A DNA stretch of 9,263 nucleotides from the NCBI GenBank assembly GCA_035620975.1, contig DASPFV010000200.1, positions 1 through 9,263 of the forward strand. The letters are read 5' to 3'. This DNA is from DASPFV01 sp035620975. Its GTDB lineage: Bacteria > Acidobacteriota > Vicinamibacteria > Vicinamibacterales > 2-12-FULL-66-21. Below the pieces are notes generated by a model. That model worked only from the letters and a program-made list of their open reading frames with translations, did not search any database and was not told the origin of the DNA. Of this stretch, positions 1 through 7,688 are shown piece by piece; position 1 is the stretch's first letter, and each line of letters begins with the position of its first letter. The translations under genes were made by a program, and so were the position numbers.

Positions 1-268
1 GAACGCGGGCGACGACGTCATCCCGAGAAACGCAATCTCGTTCTGGAAATCGCCACTGAGATAGACGCTGCCGTGATCGTGCCGGAGCGCGAGGCCGTGG
101 GCGGCCGCCGCGGCGAGTCCACCGAAATGGTCGCGGACCCCCTTGACGCAGCGGTTCGAGGGCCTCGAAGCGATCGCCACAGCGCGCCGCATGGATCCCG
201 ACGCACTCGGCCGTGCAGTGATCGATCGCCGCGAAGATCGTCGCCGGACCCTCGACGAGCGCATCCGT
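1..268 (-). pseudogene. Transposase fragment with integrase-core (rve) domain, frameshifted
   Basis: Directly after the last propeller repeat the reading frame gives TDALVEGPATIFAAIDHC, then TAECVGIHAARCGDRFEALE. This matches my memory of the start of an rve integrase core (IS3/IS481-like superfamily), with the first catalytic Asp in 'TD' near 263-265. At a run of five C (138-142, G on the coding strand) the frame is lost; one base fewer gives a continuation through VRDHFGGLAAAA to RHDHGSVYLSGDF, the second catalytic Asp block (D at 76-78), then FLGMTSSPAF at the window edge. The N-terminal DNA-binding part is absent, so this is a remnant rather than a working transposase, at least on this side. 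Element ends cannot be seen. The exact family label is from recall. Confidence 0.75.
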
Positions 269-1195
269 TGGCGGCATCCACGCCGGATCCACCGCGCCGC
301 CGTCGACGACCACGACATCTGCATTGAAAGCACCGCCGATACTGCCGCCTCCCCCGAGAAACGCCAACGCGGTGCCGTCGGGTCTGACGGCGTACAGACC
401 GTACCGAGGCGAGTAATCAACAGAGTCTGGCGCGAACCAAGAGAAAGCTATCCACGCACCATCTGCAGACCACGCGGGAAGCCGACCCGTCACGCCGCTA
501 CCAACTGCCATTACGTCGGAGCCGTCGGCGCCTATCGTTGCGAGCAGCGGAGTTGCGGCATCGAAACGTGTCGTCGCGAACAGGATCCTGCCGTCCGTCG
601 GAGACCACGCGGGGTGGATGTCACTTGCCGGGTCTGAAGTGATTCGGCGGAAACCGGAGCCATCGCGGTTCATGACGCAGATGTCCTCGTTGCCGGCTTC
701 AACCTGACAGGTAAACGCAAGCCGGGTGCTGTCCGGGGACCACGCCGGACGCGCCACGTCGACTGCGAATTGCCGCGTGAGCTGCGCCACGTTGGAGCCG
801 TCGGCATTCATGACGTGAATCTCAGCGCGGCCGGTGCGAGTACTCACGAAGGCAATCGTGCTTCCGTCAGGAGACCAGGCGGGACGGCTATTGCCGTGGG
901 TGCTTGTCAACACAACTCGATCCGCTGATGGGCTCGTCACGACGACGTCGCCGCCGCTGATGAAAACCACTCGCCTGGCATCTGGTGACCAGGTCGGCTC
1001 GACACCGGACAGGACCGCCCAGGGCGTGACGATATTGGTGTACGCAGTACCCAGGCATAACATCTGGCCGTAGCATTCCGCCGAATACGTGAACGTCAAG
1101 CCAGTGTAGGTGAGATCGGAGATGTCCTGCGCGCCGGCGGCACGGCCCGTCAGTATCACGGCTGCGCAACAGACCGCCGTCGTTACTTGAGACAT
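1..1195 (-). CDS. Exported PD40/TolB-type beta-propeller protein, 3' end fused to a transposase fragment and running off the window
   Basis: The frame is open from an ATG at 1195 to base 1 (398 codons) with no stop. Residues 1-22 look like a signal peptide (hydrophobic stretch, then AGA before QD). Propeller repeats follow, each with a PD40 signature: WSPD at 69-72, 107-110 and 152-155, WSPT at 197-200, WSAD at 242-245, and a last DPAW at 303-306. Between them are strand motifs such as IHVMNADGSN and ICVMNRDGSG. This family (TolB/PD40-like) forms extracytoplasmic beta-propellers, usually scaffolds for protein or ligand binding; no catalytic residues are visible. The start is chosen by an AGGAGG Shine-Dalgarno at 1201-1206, five bases upstream. 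It lies 31 bp after the upstream propeller gene, so it is probably the third gene of one operon. From about residue 310 the protein stops resembling a propeller and reads as an rve transposase, so the natural end was probably near 269. Confidence 0.8.
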   Translation of the reverse strand, partial: MSQVTTAVCCAAVILTGRAAGAQDISDLTYTGLTFTYSAECYGQMLCLGTAYTNIVTPWAVLSGVEPTWSPDARRVVFISGGDVVVTSPSADRVVLTSTHGNSRPAWSPDGSTIAFVSTRTGRAEIHVMNADGSNVAQLTRQFAVDVARPAWSPDSTRLAFTCQVEAGNEDICVMNRDGSGFRRITSDPASDIHPAWSPTDGRILFATTRFDAATPLLATIGADGSDVMAVGSGVTGRLPAWSADGAWIAFSWFAPDSVDYSPRYGLYAVRPDGTALAFLGGGGSIGGAFNADVVVVDGGAVDPAWMPPTDALVEGPATIFAAIDHCTAECVGIHAARCGDRFEALEPLRQGGPRPFRWTRRGGRPRPRAPARSRQRLSQWRFPERDCVSRDDVVARV

Positions 1196-1226
1196 GACAA
1201 CCTCCTGGGATCCATGCGCGACGCAT

Positions 1227-2225
1227 CTACTTCACGCGGACCTCGCCCCAGTTCGCGAACGCATTGATCCCGAGTGTATTGGTCACCTGCGTCTGTCCCG
1301 ACCCGTCGCGGTTCATCACGAACACCTGAAAACGACCGGCAACCAGGCGGTGATAGGCGATTCCCGAGCCATCAGGAGACCATGTGGGCGTCAGCTCGGC
1401 GACGGCAGTGGAGGTCAACTGCACCTGGTTGCTGCCGTCGGCATTCATGACGCACAGCTCGAAGGTCGCCCCCTTCCGGCACGAATAGAGAATTTGAGTT
1501 CCGTCGGGGGACCAGCTCGGGGCACGTTCCTCTTCGCTGTTGAGGGTCAGGCGGACAGGAGCAGTCGAGCCCGCCGCGTCGATGACGTAAATCTCTGCGG
1601 TCACCGAGTTGTTCGGATTGTCCCCGACGAGGTGACTGGCGTACACGATCCACAGCCCGTCAGGTGACCAGTCGGGATCGTCATCGATCGCGCTGGGATT
1701 CTGGGTGATGTTTGTTGCCGCCTGTCCGAGTTCCGCCGCCTCGTCGACGTTCACGATGAAGATGTCACTGTCCGAGGTTGCCGCGCCGGGGTCGGGCTTG
1801 ATGGGGAGTCCGTTGCCCGAGGCCGAGGCGTGGAATGCGACCCACTTGCTGTCCGGCGACCAGCTGGCCGAGCTGCCGCGCGCGACGAACGTCTGTCCGC
1901 TGCCGTCGACATCCATCACGAAGATGTCGGACGTGTTCGGCGGCTCGCCGTCGCTGCGCAGACGGTTGGAGTCGAACACGATCTTCTTGCCATTCGGCGA
2001 GAGCGCCGGGAATCCATCGCCGTCGTCGTTGAACGTGACGCGCCGGGCGTTGTTCCCAGTGCCATCCATCAGATAGATCTCGGCCGCGACGAATGGATCG
2101 GTGGCCGGGCTGTCTCGCGTGCTCACGAACGCGATGGCGGATTCGAGAGGAAAGACGGGCGCCTGCGGGGACGCGAGGGCGACGAATCCGAACGAGGTGA
2201 TCACCAGCTTGCGTGTTGGTCCCAT
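1227..2225 (-). CDS. Exported PD40/TolB-type beta-propeller protein (332 aa)
   Basis: A complete propeller protein. Residues 1-22 look like a signal peptide (positively charged start, hydrophobic core, ASPQA), implying export to the periplasm. PD40-type repeats carry SPNG at 76-79, WSPD at 122-125, 186-189, 238-241 and 282-285, and a final FANWG near 323-327. They alternate with outer strands of the type EIYLMDGTG, DIFVMDVDGSG, LCVMNADGSN and VFVMNRDGSG. Six blades are plausible. Such proteins resemble the TolB C-terminal propeller, but there is no TolB N-terminal domain and no Tol-Pal gene nearby, so a tolB name is not justified; a binding or sensing role is inference. The start has a strong AAAGGAG Shine-Dalgarno at 2233-2239, seven bases upstream, overlapping the TAA stop of the preceding gene. 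That arrangement suggests translational coupling within an operon. Confidence 0.88.
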   Translation of the reverse strand: MGPTRKLVITSFGFVALASPQAPVFPLESAIAFVSTRDSPATDPFVAAEIYLMDGTGNNARRVTFNDDGDGFPALSPNGKKIVFDSNRLRSDGEPPNTSDIFVMDVDGSGQTFVARGSSASWSPDSKWVAFHASASGNGLPIKPDPGAATSDSDIFIVNVDEAAELGQAATNITQNPSAIDDDPDWSPDGLWIVYASHLVGDNPNNSVTAEIYVIDAAGSTAPVRLTLNSEEERAPSWSPDGTQILYSCRKGATFELCVMNADGSNQVQLTSTAVAELTPTWSPDGSGIAYHRLVAGRFQVFVMNRDGSGQTQVTNTLGINAFANWGEVRVK

Positions 2226-2237
2226 GACCCGGCTCCT

Positions 2238-2798
2238 TTACCCTGCAGACACCCATGTGAAATCCGCCGGATCGCTTTCGCGACTCGCGATGCCGCTCCC
2301 CTGGGCGACATACCGGAACCGGAACCCGACGGTGCGTGGAATGAGAACAACGCCGAAGTTGAGGTAGGCGTTTCCCGACGCGTTCAGCTCGATGCCCGTC
2401 AGCGTTGCCCACGTTGCCGATCCCGTGTCACAGGCCGCGCTCGGTGCCTCATCGGGTCGCGTGATGTCGTTTGGCGGCAGGCCGCGCAGCGAGCAGTACT
2501 CGAACACGACACGCCCGCGCTGGGCGGCCTCGCCGTTCCCATCGCTGACGTGCGCACCGAGAATCAATTCTTCATCGGCGGCGGGAAGACTCGCGATGGG
2601 CTGCAGATTGCCATCGAGAAATGACAGTTGGTAGATGCCCTCCGGGGCTCGAACTGTCGTCCCGACGTCGTCGCTCACCCCCGCGGGCACTTGCTGAGCG
2701 GTCGGCCTCGTGGGTGATACCGGCAGGTCCCTCGCGCATGCGAACGTGACCGTGCAGGCCACGCCGGCGGCAGCAGCTTTCAAAATGGTGCACCTCAT
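2238..2798 (-). CDS. Small exported Ig-like domain protein, putative lipoprotein (186 aa)
   Basis: The protein starts MRCTILKAAAAGVACTVTFAC, a short signal sequence with a possible but non-ideal lipobox (TFAC, Cys21). A flexible Pro/Thr-rich stretch follows. From about residue 52 to the end there is a beta-strand-rich domain (GIYQLSFLDGN, LILGAHVSDGNG, RVVFEYCS, GNAYLNFGVV, VGFRFRYVAQGSG) that reads like an Ig-like/big-domain fold. Two Cys in that domain could form a disulfide. I know no enzymatic function for it. The ATG at 2798 is preferred because the signal sequence begins there and a modest AAGGGA Shine-Dalgarno lies about ten bases upstream; the frame continues further upstream but without signal-peptide character. 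It is the first gene of the three-gene minus-strand operon and sits divergently from the TPR regulator. Exported surface or periplasmic binding is inference. Confidence 0.78.
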   Translation of the reverse strand: MRCTILKAAAAGVACTVTFACARDLPVSPTRPTAQQVPAGVSDDVGTTVRAPEGIYQLSFLDGNLQPIASLPAADEELILGAHVSDGNGEAAQRGRVVFEYCSLRGLPPNDITRPDEAPSAACDTGSATWATLTGIELNASGNAYLNFGVVLIPRTVGFRFRYVAQGSGIASRESDPADFTWVSAG

Positions 2799-2837
2799 CT
2801 GGTTTTTCCCTTCATACCGTGCCGCTTGGTTTTCAAA

Positions 2838-2879
2838 GCGGACGGTGAATATGACGTCGCGGACGGTGAATATGACGTC
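2838..2879. repeat. Two perfect tandem copies of a 21-bp repeat
   Basis: Copy 1 is 2838-2858 and copy 2 is 2859-2879, identical over all 21 bases. Each contains the palindrome GACGTC and, on the minus strand, CATATT, which could act as a -10 for the operon starting at 2798. A TTGGCG lies about 18 bp upstream of the first CATATT on that strand. The unit is two helical turns long and lies 40 bp upstream of the Ig-like gene, so an operator or duplicated promoter element is possible. That role is inference; the repeat itself is directly visible. Confidence 0.8.
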
Positions 2880-2954
2880 GTGCGGCGGCGCGCGCCAAGT
2901 GACATGCTCTGCCACCAGCGCAATGGCGGCGTATGGCACATGACGAAAGCGTCA

Positions 2955-2983
2955 TTGCGGGCCGACCGGTGGTGCCCTAGAAT
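2955..2983 (+). promoter_or_regulatory. Sigma70-like promoter of the TPR regulator
   Basis: TTGCGG at 2955-2960, a 17-bp spacer, and TAGAAT at 2978-2983. The predicted start of transcription near 2990 leaves a short leader of about 16 nt before the ATG at 3006. It also excludes the in-frame ATG at 2982, which lies inside the -10. A short inverted repeat, GGTGC (2971-2975) and GCACC (2984-2988), brackets the -10 and could be a repressor or autoregulatory site; its arms are only 5 bp, so this is weak. Confidence 0.6.
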
Positions 2984-3005
2984 GCACCTCACTCATTTCG
3001 CTCCC

Positions 3006-4798
3006 ATGTCCGGAACTCCCGAGCGAACCTATCCGGAACGGCTGAATCCCTCGACGGCGGAGCGTCTCGATTCCTGGAAGGAAATCGCAAGCTATCTGAA
3101 GCGGTCGGTTCGAACCGTGCACCGGTGGGAGGCGGAGCAGGGCTTGCCGGTCCACCGGCATCTGCACCAGAGCTCGGGAACTGTTTATGCGTTCAAGGAT
3201 GAGCTCGACCGCTGGTGGGCATCGCGGCGCGTGGAACTCGAGTCCCCCGCCGCGGGAACTCACGACACGCGCAATGCGGAAGGCCGACCCACCGCCCGTG
3301 CACGCCGGCAGTGGTGGATCACGGTGTCCGCTGGTGGGGCCACCGTCGCCCTTGTCGCAGCATGGATACTGTTCCGCGGCGGTGACACTGCCCCAAATCT
3401 GTCATCGATCAGATCGGTCGCGGTCCTACCCCTGGAGAACCTGACCGGCGACCCCGCCGACGAATACTTCGCTGATGCGTTGACCGATGTGCTCATCACG
3501 AAGCTGGCGCAAACGGCCGACCTGCGCGTGATCTCGCGCACTTCGGTCGTTCAGTACAAGCGAACGAAGAAGCCGCTGCCAGCCATCGCGAAGGAGCTCG
3601 ACGTCGAGGGCGTCATCGAGGGGGCCGTTCTGCGCTCCGGCAGTCGGGTGCGGATTACCGCGCAGTTGATTGACGTTCGAACCGATCGCCATCTCTGGGC
3701 GAACAGCTATGAACGTGACCTGTCCGACGTGATGGGGCTGCAGGAAGAGATCGCCGCCGCGATCGGCGGTGCCGTGACAGGCCGGCTAGCCGATGGCCAG
3801 CGGAGCACACCGTCGTCATCACGGCGCGTCCATGCGGAGGCAGCGGAGCTGCTTTATAAAGGGCTGGCGGCAGCCGCTCCGCCTACGGCGCAGGGAATGG
3901 CGAGCGCGATCCGCTATTTCGAGGAGGCCGTTCGAAAGCAGCCGGACTTTGCCGAAGCGTATGCGGCGATGGCCATGTGTTACAACCAGCTGCTCTTCTT
4001 CAGCGCTCAGCCACCGGGAGACTTCATGCCGAAGGCGGAGGCGGCCGCGCGGAAAGCGATCGAGCTCGATGATCACTCAGCGGAAGCGCACGCCGCCCTG
4101 GGGTTCGGCCTCTTCCGATACCGCTGGCAGTGGGCGGCCGCCGAACAGGAGTTCCGCCGCGCGCTGGCCCTGAATCCGAACTACGCCTACGGCCGCCAGG
4201 TTTTCTCGGGGTTTCTAACTGCGATGGGCCGACGTGAGGAGGCGATGCAGCAAGCGATTCGCGCGCGGCAACTCGATCCGCTCTCGATGCAAGGGGCGCT
4301 GGATCGTGCCATTTCATATCGGAACTCGCGTCAGTATGACCGTGCCATCTCGGAGTTCCGAACGATACTGCGGAAGGAAACGGCACCCCCGCGCGCTCAT
4401 TTCCAGCTCGGCGTGACGTATGTGGAGGCCGGCCGACCTCACGAGGCGATACAGGAGCTGGCGGCGGCGGTGAATCTGTCGAACAGCCCGAATACACGAT
4501 TTCTTGCGTACCTAGGGTATGCGCAGGCTGCTTCGGGTCGGCGGGTCGAGGCGCGGCGCACCCTCGACACGTTGAATGCGATGGCCGCAGCGCAGTACAT
4601 CTCGCCGCTTGGCGTTGCCGCGATTCACGCCGGCCTGGGAGACAAGCCGAGCGCACTCGCCTGGCTGCAGAAGCCTACGAGGCGCACGATGGCGACCTCG
4701 CGCTGCTCGGGAGCGATCCGCGGTTCGACGCTCTCCGATCGGAGCCCGCGTTTCAGGAGGTCTGGCTCCGTGTCGGTCCGGGCGACGCTCGCCGCTAG
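3006..4798 (+). CDS. Membrane-anchored HTH - TolB_N/FlgO-like - TPR regulator, frameshifted near its 3' end
   Basis: Residues 20-74 form an excisionase/MerR-like helix-turn-helix (LDSWKEIASYLKRSVRTVHR, then the GLPVHRH and GTVYAFKDELDRWW blocks). Residues 103-124 are a single transmembrane helix. Residues 135-255 match the TolB_N/FlgO-like domain (SVAVLPLENLTGDPADEYF, RHLWANSYERDL). From about 275 onward are TPR repeats (for example YFEEAVRKQPDFAEAYAAMA, FRRALALNPNYAYG). The layout suggests a ToxR/CadC-style one-component regulator with cytoplasmic DNA-binding and periplasmic sensing domains; its target is unknown. At 4671-4673 the frame breaks: as written the ORF continues to 5123 with non-family sequence. 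Supplying one base gives AYEAHDGDLALLGSDPRF and a TAG at 4796-4798, the expected TPR tail (597 aa in all). This is either a real mutation or a sequencing error. The start at 3006 is set by the promoter position; no Shine-Dalgarno is evident. Confidence 0.82.
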
Positions 4799-4903
4799 TG
4801 ACCGGTCAGTCCTTGATCTGGACCTCCTCGCTCTTCTCGGAATCAGCTTGTCAAACATTCGAGAACTGCGAGATAAACACCGACCGTACGGGCGTGGCGC
4901 AGA

Positions 4904-6058
4904 TCACCCACAGTCGAAACCTCGCGTCGGAGGGTGTGATGAAGGTGTCCGGCAGTCCTCGCTGGTGTCGGCAGAGCGGATCAGACGGACCTGCGTGACA
5001 GGCTGCGCCGGATCGATGGCCTGCACGGCCTGGCGAAGAAAAGAGGCTGTCGCCGCCGATTCCGCCGACGTGCGCACGATGACGGTCGTCGCGCTCAGGG
5101 GCTGTTGCGACACGGCGAAATAGGCCGCCGCTCCTGGATCGAGATCGAGACCGCCACCACGAGGACCCTGTCCGGCGGCACCGCGCACATCGCCCACCAC
5201 GCCGATCACCGTTGCGGGGCGTACACCGTTCCATTCCACCGTCTGGCCGATCGGATTGGCGCCTGACCACAGCGCGCGCGCGATGCTTTCGGAGACGATC
5301 GTCACGCGCGGCGATTCGAGCGTGTCTTCCTCGCCGAACGTGCGGCCGGCCAGCACCGGAATACCGAGCGTCCGGAAGTAGTTCGCGCTCACGACGTGCT
5401 CGACCGCACCTATCGACCCGTCCGGCGGGGCCGAGGCAGTCCGCCGGTCGCGCACCCGTCCACCCGCCCGTACACCCGGCGTGAACGGCGCGCTCGTGCC
5501 GATCGCGGCACTCTGCACGCCGCCATGGCCGCCGAGCGATTCCAGCAGTTGCTGCCAGAACGCAAGCGTCCGGGCACCATCCGGATACGATGTCCGGGGC
5601 AGCGCAATTCGAGCGGAGATGAGGCCATCCGGTTGGAAGCCGAGACGGACCTGTTCGAGCCGCGCGAAACTCTGGAGCAGCAGGGCCGCTCCGACCAGCA
5701 GCATCGTCGCGAGCGCCGTCTGTACGACGACGAGCCCGTTGCGTGTCAACATCCGTGACGTCCCGGCGACGCCCCGGCCCTGCTGGGCGAGTTCGGGCGT
5801 CAACACCGCGCAGGAGGCGCGCCAAGCCGGAATCAACCCCACCACCAGACCGCTGACCGTCGACGCAAAGAGGCCGACAGCGAGCACCGGCGCGTCGACG
5901 ACGATCTCGTCGATGCGCGGCAGCCTCGGCGGCAGCATGACCTTCAGCGCGCGAACTGCCAGCGCCGCCAACAGGAGGCCGGCGGCGCCACTGATCACGG
6001 CAAAACATGCTCCCTCGGTCATCAGCTGACGGATCAGCCGCGATCGACGGGCTCCTAG
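4904..6058 (-). pseudogene. ADOP-type ABC transporter permease (FtsX/MacB-like), 3' fragment cut by the IS
   Basis: Downstream half of a permease gene. It starts at the IS target site (LGARRSRLIRQLMTEG) and holds two hydrophobic helices (FAVISGAAGLLLAALAV; VLAVGLFASTVSGLVVGLIP). The second-half anchor helix (GLVVVQTALATMLLVGAALL) and a MacB periplasmic-core domain follow (ANYFRTLGIPVLAGRTF, RVTIVSESIARALW, VIGVVGDVR, up to IDPAQPVTQVRLIRS). Family members then have a C-terminal FtsX domain of roughly 150-200 residues; here homology ends near 4973, followed by about 22 unrelated residues and a TGA at 4904-4906. The gene therefore lost its 3' part as well as being split. ADOP permeases are thought to work in macrolide/lipoprotein-type export with separate ATPases; none is encoded here. 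The sequence between 4799 and 4903 shows no gene; it contains a 10-bp palindrome at 4799-4808 but no terminator-like hairpin. Confidence 0.85.
6055..6058. repeat. Target-site duplication CTAG, left copy
   Basis: CTAG directly abuts the left inverted repeat and is repeated at 7704-7707 beyond the right one. Joining the flanks over a single CTAG restores ELALRSALGARRSRL in the permease, which independently confirms the boundaries. Confidence 0.88.
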
Positions 6059-6073
6059 GCTACTTTCCGGTGA
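6059..6073 (+). repeat. Left terminal inverted repeat of the IS
   Basis: GCTACTTTCCGGTGA matches the reverse complement of 7689-7703 at 14 of 15 positions; only the outermost base differs. Weaker similarity continues inward for about ten bases with a one-base gap (AGAAATGAC against CAAATGGAC). Confidence 0.88.
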
Positions 6074-6154
6074 AGAAATGACCTCGCGCAAGACTGTGGA
6101 TCCGCTCTTTTCGATGCGATGCACCTGACGGGTCGTTTCATTTACTGGTTTTGA

Positions 6155-7555
6155 TCATGCGGCGGTGCCGAGCCGCAACGCGGTCGCGGTACTGACCAGA
6201 TTATTGACGATGACCCCGAGACCCACCCAACGACTCATCCCGTTGGCACCGCGGTAGCGACAGCGGCGCAGTCCATGGCGACGTTTGATCACACTGATCC
6301 GTCCTTCGCAGCCGACCCGCCAGCGTTGGCCACGTCGAAACCAGCGCTGACGTTCAAAGGCGCGGCGTTCGGGCGTTTTCCGTCCGGGCCGGGGCAGGAT
6401 CACGCGCCGGACGCCGCGCGCGTACGAGGCCTGTTCGTTGGCGGCCGAGGCAAACCCGCGATCGCCCGCCGCGAGATCCGGGGGACGACCAAAGATCTGC
6501 TGATGGCGCTCGAGCGCGGGCACCCAGAGCGTCACATCGGCCGGCCGCCGAGCATGGACCTCGTAGGCCGTAATGATCTGGTGCTCCGCTTCTTGAATCG
6601 TGACGAGTTTTCCGAATTCGGTCGGCTTGGCGATCTTGCCCTTCCGGATGCCCTCGGTGTGTGGCTCGAAGACGCTCATCACTTTGTCGGCCACGTGGGT
6701 ATCGCCGCCCAGCAGCCGCGCCCGCGTCTGCGTGAGAATCCGCTGCACCAGCGGTCGCATGGTCTGCAGCCGTCGTTGCGCGTGGTGCAGGATCGGCCGG
6801 GTGCCCGGTGCCGCTGTCCCCAGGCGATGGCCAATCCGACGAATCATCGTCGAGGCCTCCCGGACGACCGCGCGCGTCGTCGCCATCAGCCGGCGGTAAC
6901 TGGTCACCAGCTCGGGACGGGTGGCCGGGGTCCGCGACTGCCGTCGAATGGCGAGGCAGCGGCGCGCGATACTGCGCAGCCGATCACGCACCGCGGTGAC
7001 GTCACCGAGCGCGGCGCCCGCGCGCTGCATGGTCCGCGTCAGTACCCGCACGCCGTCCTGCAACAGCGAGCTGTCGGTCGGATAGTGCACATTCGTTTCT
7101 ACGACCGTCGTATCGATGCGAAAGCGGCGGCCGTGCGTCACCCCCGCCCGCTTCGCGACGTCGAGCACCTGCCGGTGCAACTGCTCAACGATCTCGGGGC
7201 CGAGCGTGCGCGCGATCTTCAGGATCGTTTTCGCATCCGGCACTTCCTCGGCGTCGATCCGGGTGAACGCGCGATACACCAAATTCGCACGCACCTCCTG
7301 CTCCAGGTCGTCGTAGCTCCAGTCGAACAGGTGCTTCAAGATGAGCATCCGAATCACGACCTCCGCCGGCGTCCCAGGACGGCCGCGGCGCCGACTCTGC
7401 GGCCAGCGCGTTTCGAGCGCCTGCGCGACCACCTCAATCACCGCCTCGTCCTCGAGCAGCGTATCGATCCGCCGCAACCAGTCGGGCCACAGTTTGTGTC
7501 CATCGGGCAGCAACACTTCGAACAGACTCCGCTCGCGCTGTCGGCGTCGGACCAT
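6155..7555 (-). CDS. DDE transposase of the IS (466 aa)
   Basis: The enzyme catalyses cut-and-paste transposition. Near residues 62-102 is a DUF772-like N-terminal domain (EVVIRMLILKHLFDWSYDD, NLVYRAFTR). The catalytic triad is visible as D148 in RIDTTVVETN, D365 in AAGDRGFASA and E417 in GCEGRISVIKRRHGL. Also present are the HYPTDSSLLQDGVRVLTR block and the C-terminal CRYRGANGMSRWVGLGVIVNN block typical of the family. The region between about 180 and 300 is a long Arg-rich helical insertion. The frame is open to 7666, but 7555 is the better start: an AAAGGAG Shine-Dalgarno lies five bases upstream (7561-7567), and the -10 box sits at 7584-7589, after the longer starts. No frameshift or stop interrupts it, so it is probably functional. 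Confidence 0.92.
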   Translation of the reverse strand: MVRRRQRERSLFEVLLPDGHKLWPDWLRRIDTLLEDEAVIEVVAQALETRWPQSRRRGRPGTPAEVVIRMLILKHLFDWSYDDLEQEVRANLVYRAFTRIDAEEVPDAKTILKIARTLGPEIVEQLHRQVLDVAKRAGVTHGRRFRIDTTVVETNVHYPTDSSLLQDGVRVLTRTMQRAGAALGDVTAVRDRLRSIARRCLAIRRQSRTPATRPELVTSYRRLMATTRAVVREASTMIRRIGHRLGTAAPGTRPILHHAQRRLQTMRPLVQRILTQTRARLLGGDTHVADKVMSVFEPHTEGIRKGKIAKPTEFGKLVTIQEAEHQIITAYEVHARRPADVTLWVPALERHQQIFGRPPDLAAGDRGFASAANEQASYARGVRRVILPRPGRKTPERRAFERQRWFRRGQRWRVGCEGRISVIKRRHGLRRCRYRGANGMSRWVGLGVIVNNLVSTATALRLGTAA

Positions 7556-7583
7556 GCACGCTCCTTTGTCATCGATGCACATC

Positions 7584-7612
7584 AATATAGGAACGTTGAT
7601 CCGTGCTGGCAA
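7584..7612 (-). promoter_or_regulatory. Sigma70-like promoter of the transposase gene
   Basis: On the minus strand, TTGCCA (7607-7612), a 17-bp spacer and TATATT (7584-7589) make a near-consensus promoter. Transcription would begin around 7577, giving a leader of roughly 20 nt that includes the AAAGGAG ribosome binding site at 7561-7567. Confidence 0.72.
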
Positions 7613-7688
7613 ATGATCGAAACCACACGATCGGTCAAGTCTCGAGCGCGCGGCTGGATGAATCACAGTGACTTAGCGCGTCCATTTG

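Noticed and set aside
143..637. Several plus-strand open frames across 1-2624 (for example 143-637 and 1830-2624).
   Set aside because: They lie opposite the propeller and Ig-like genes, whose protein motifs and ribosome binding sites are on the minus strand; these frames are low-complexity shadows.
2230..2245. Possible terminator between the Ig-like and propeller genes.
   Set aside because: The 12-bp gap holds the Shine-Dalgarno overlapping the stop codon and no hairpin; it fits coupled translation.
2826..3005. Upstream in-frame ATG codons at 2826 and 2982 for the TPR regulator.
   Set aside because: The first lies upstream of the 21-bp repeat and the promoter; the second overlaps the predicted -10 box. 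The helix-turn-helix domain begins after 3006, so nothing is lost.
4799..5123. Extension of the TPR regulator to the stop after 5120.
   Set aside because: Sequence beyond 4673 in that frame is not TPR-like, whereas the alternative frame gives a normal family tail ending at 4798; the extension overlaps the permease antisense.
4851..6008. A 385-codon minus-strand frame overlapping the permease.
   Set aside because: It is a shifted reading of the permease: Arg/Gly-rich, no motifs, while the neighbouring frame shows clear MacB/FtsX blocks.
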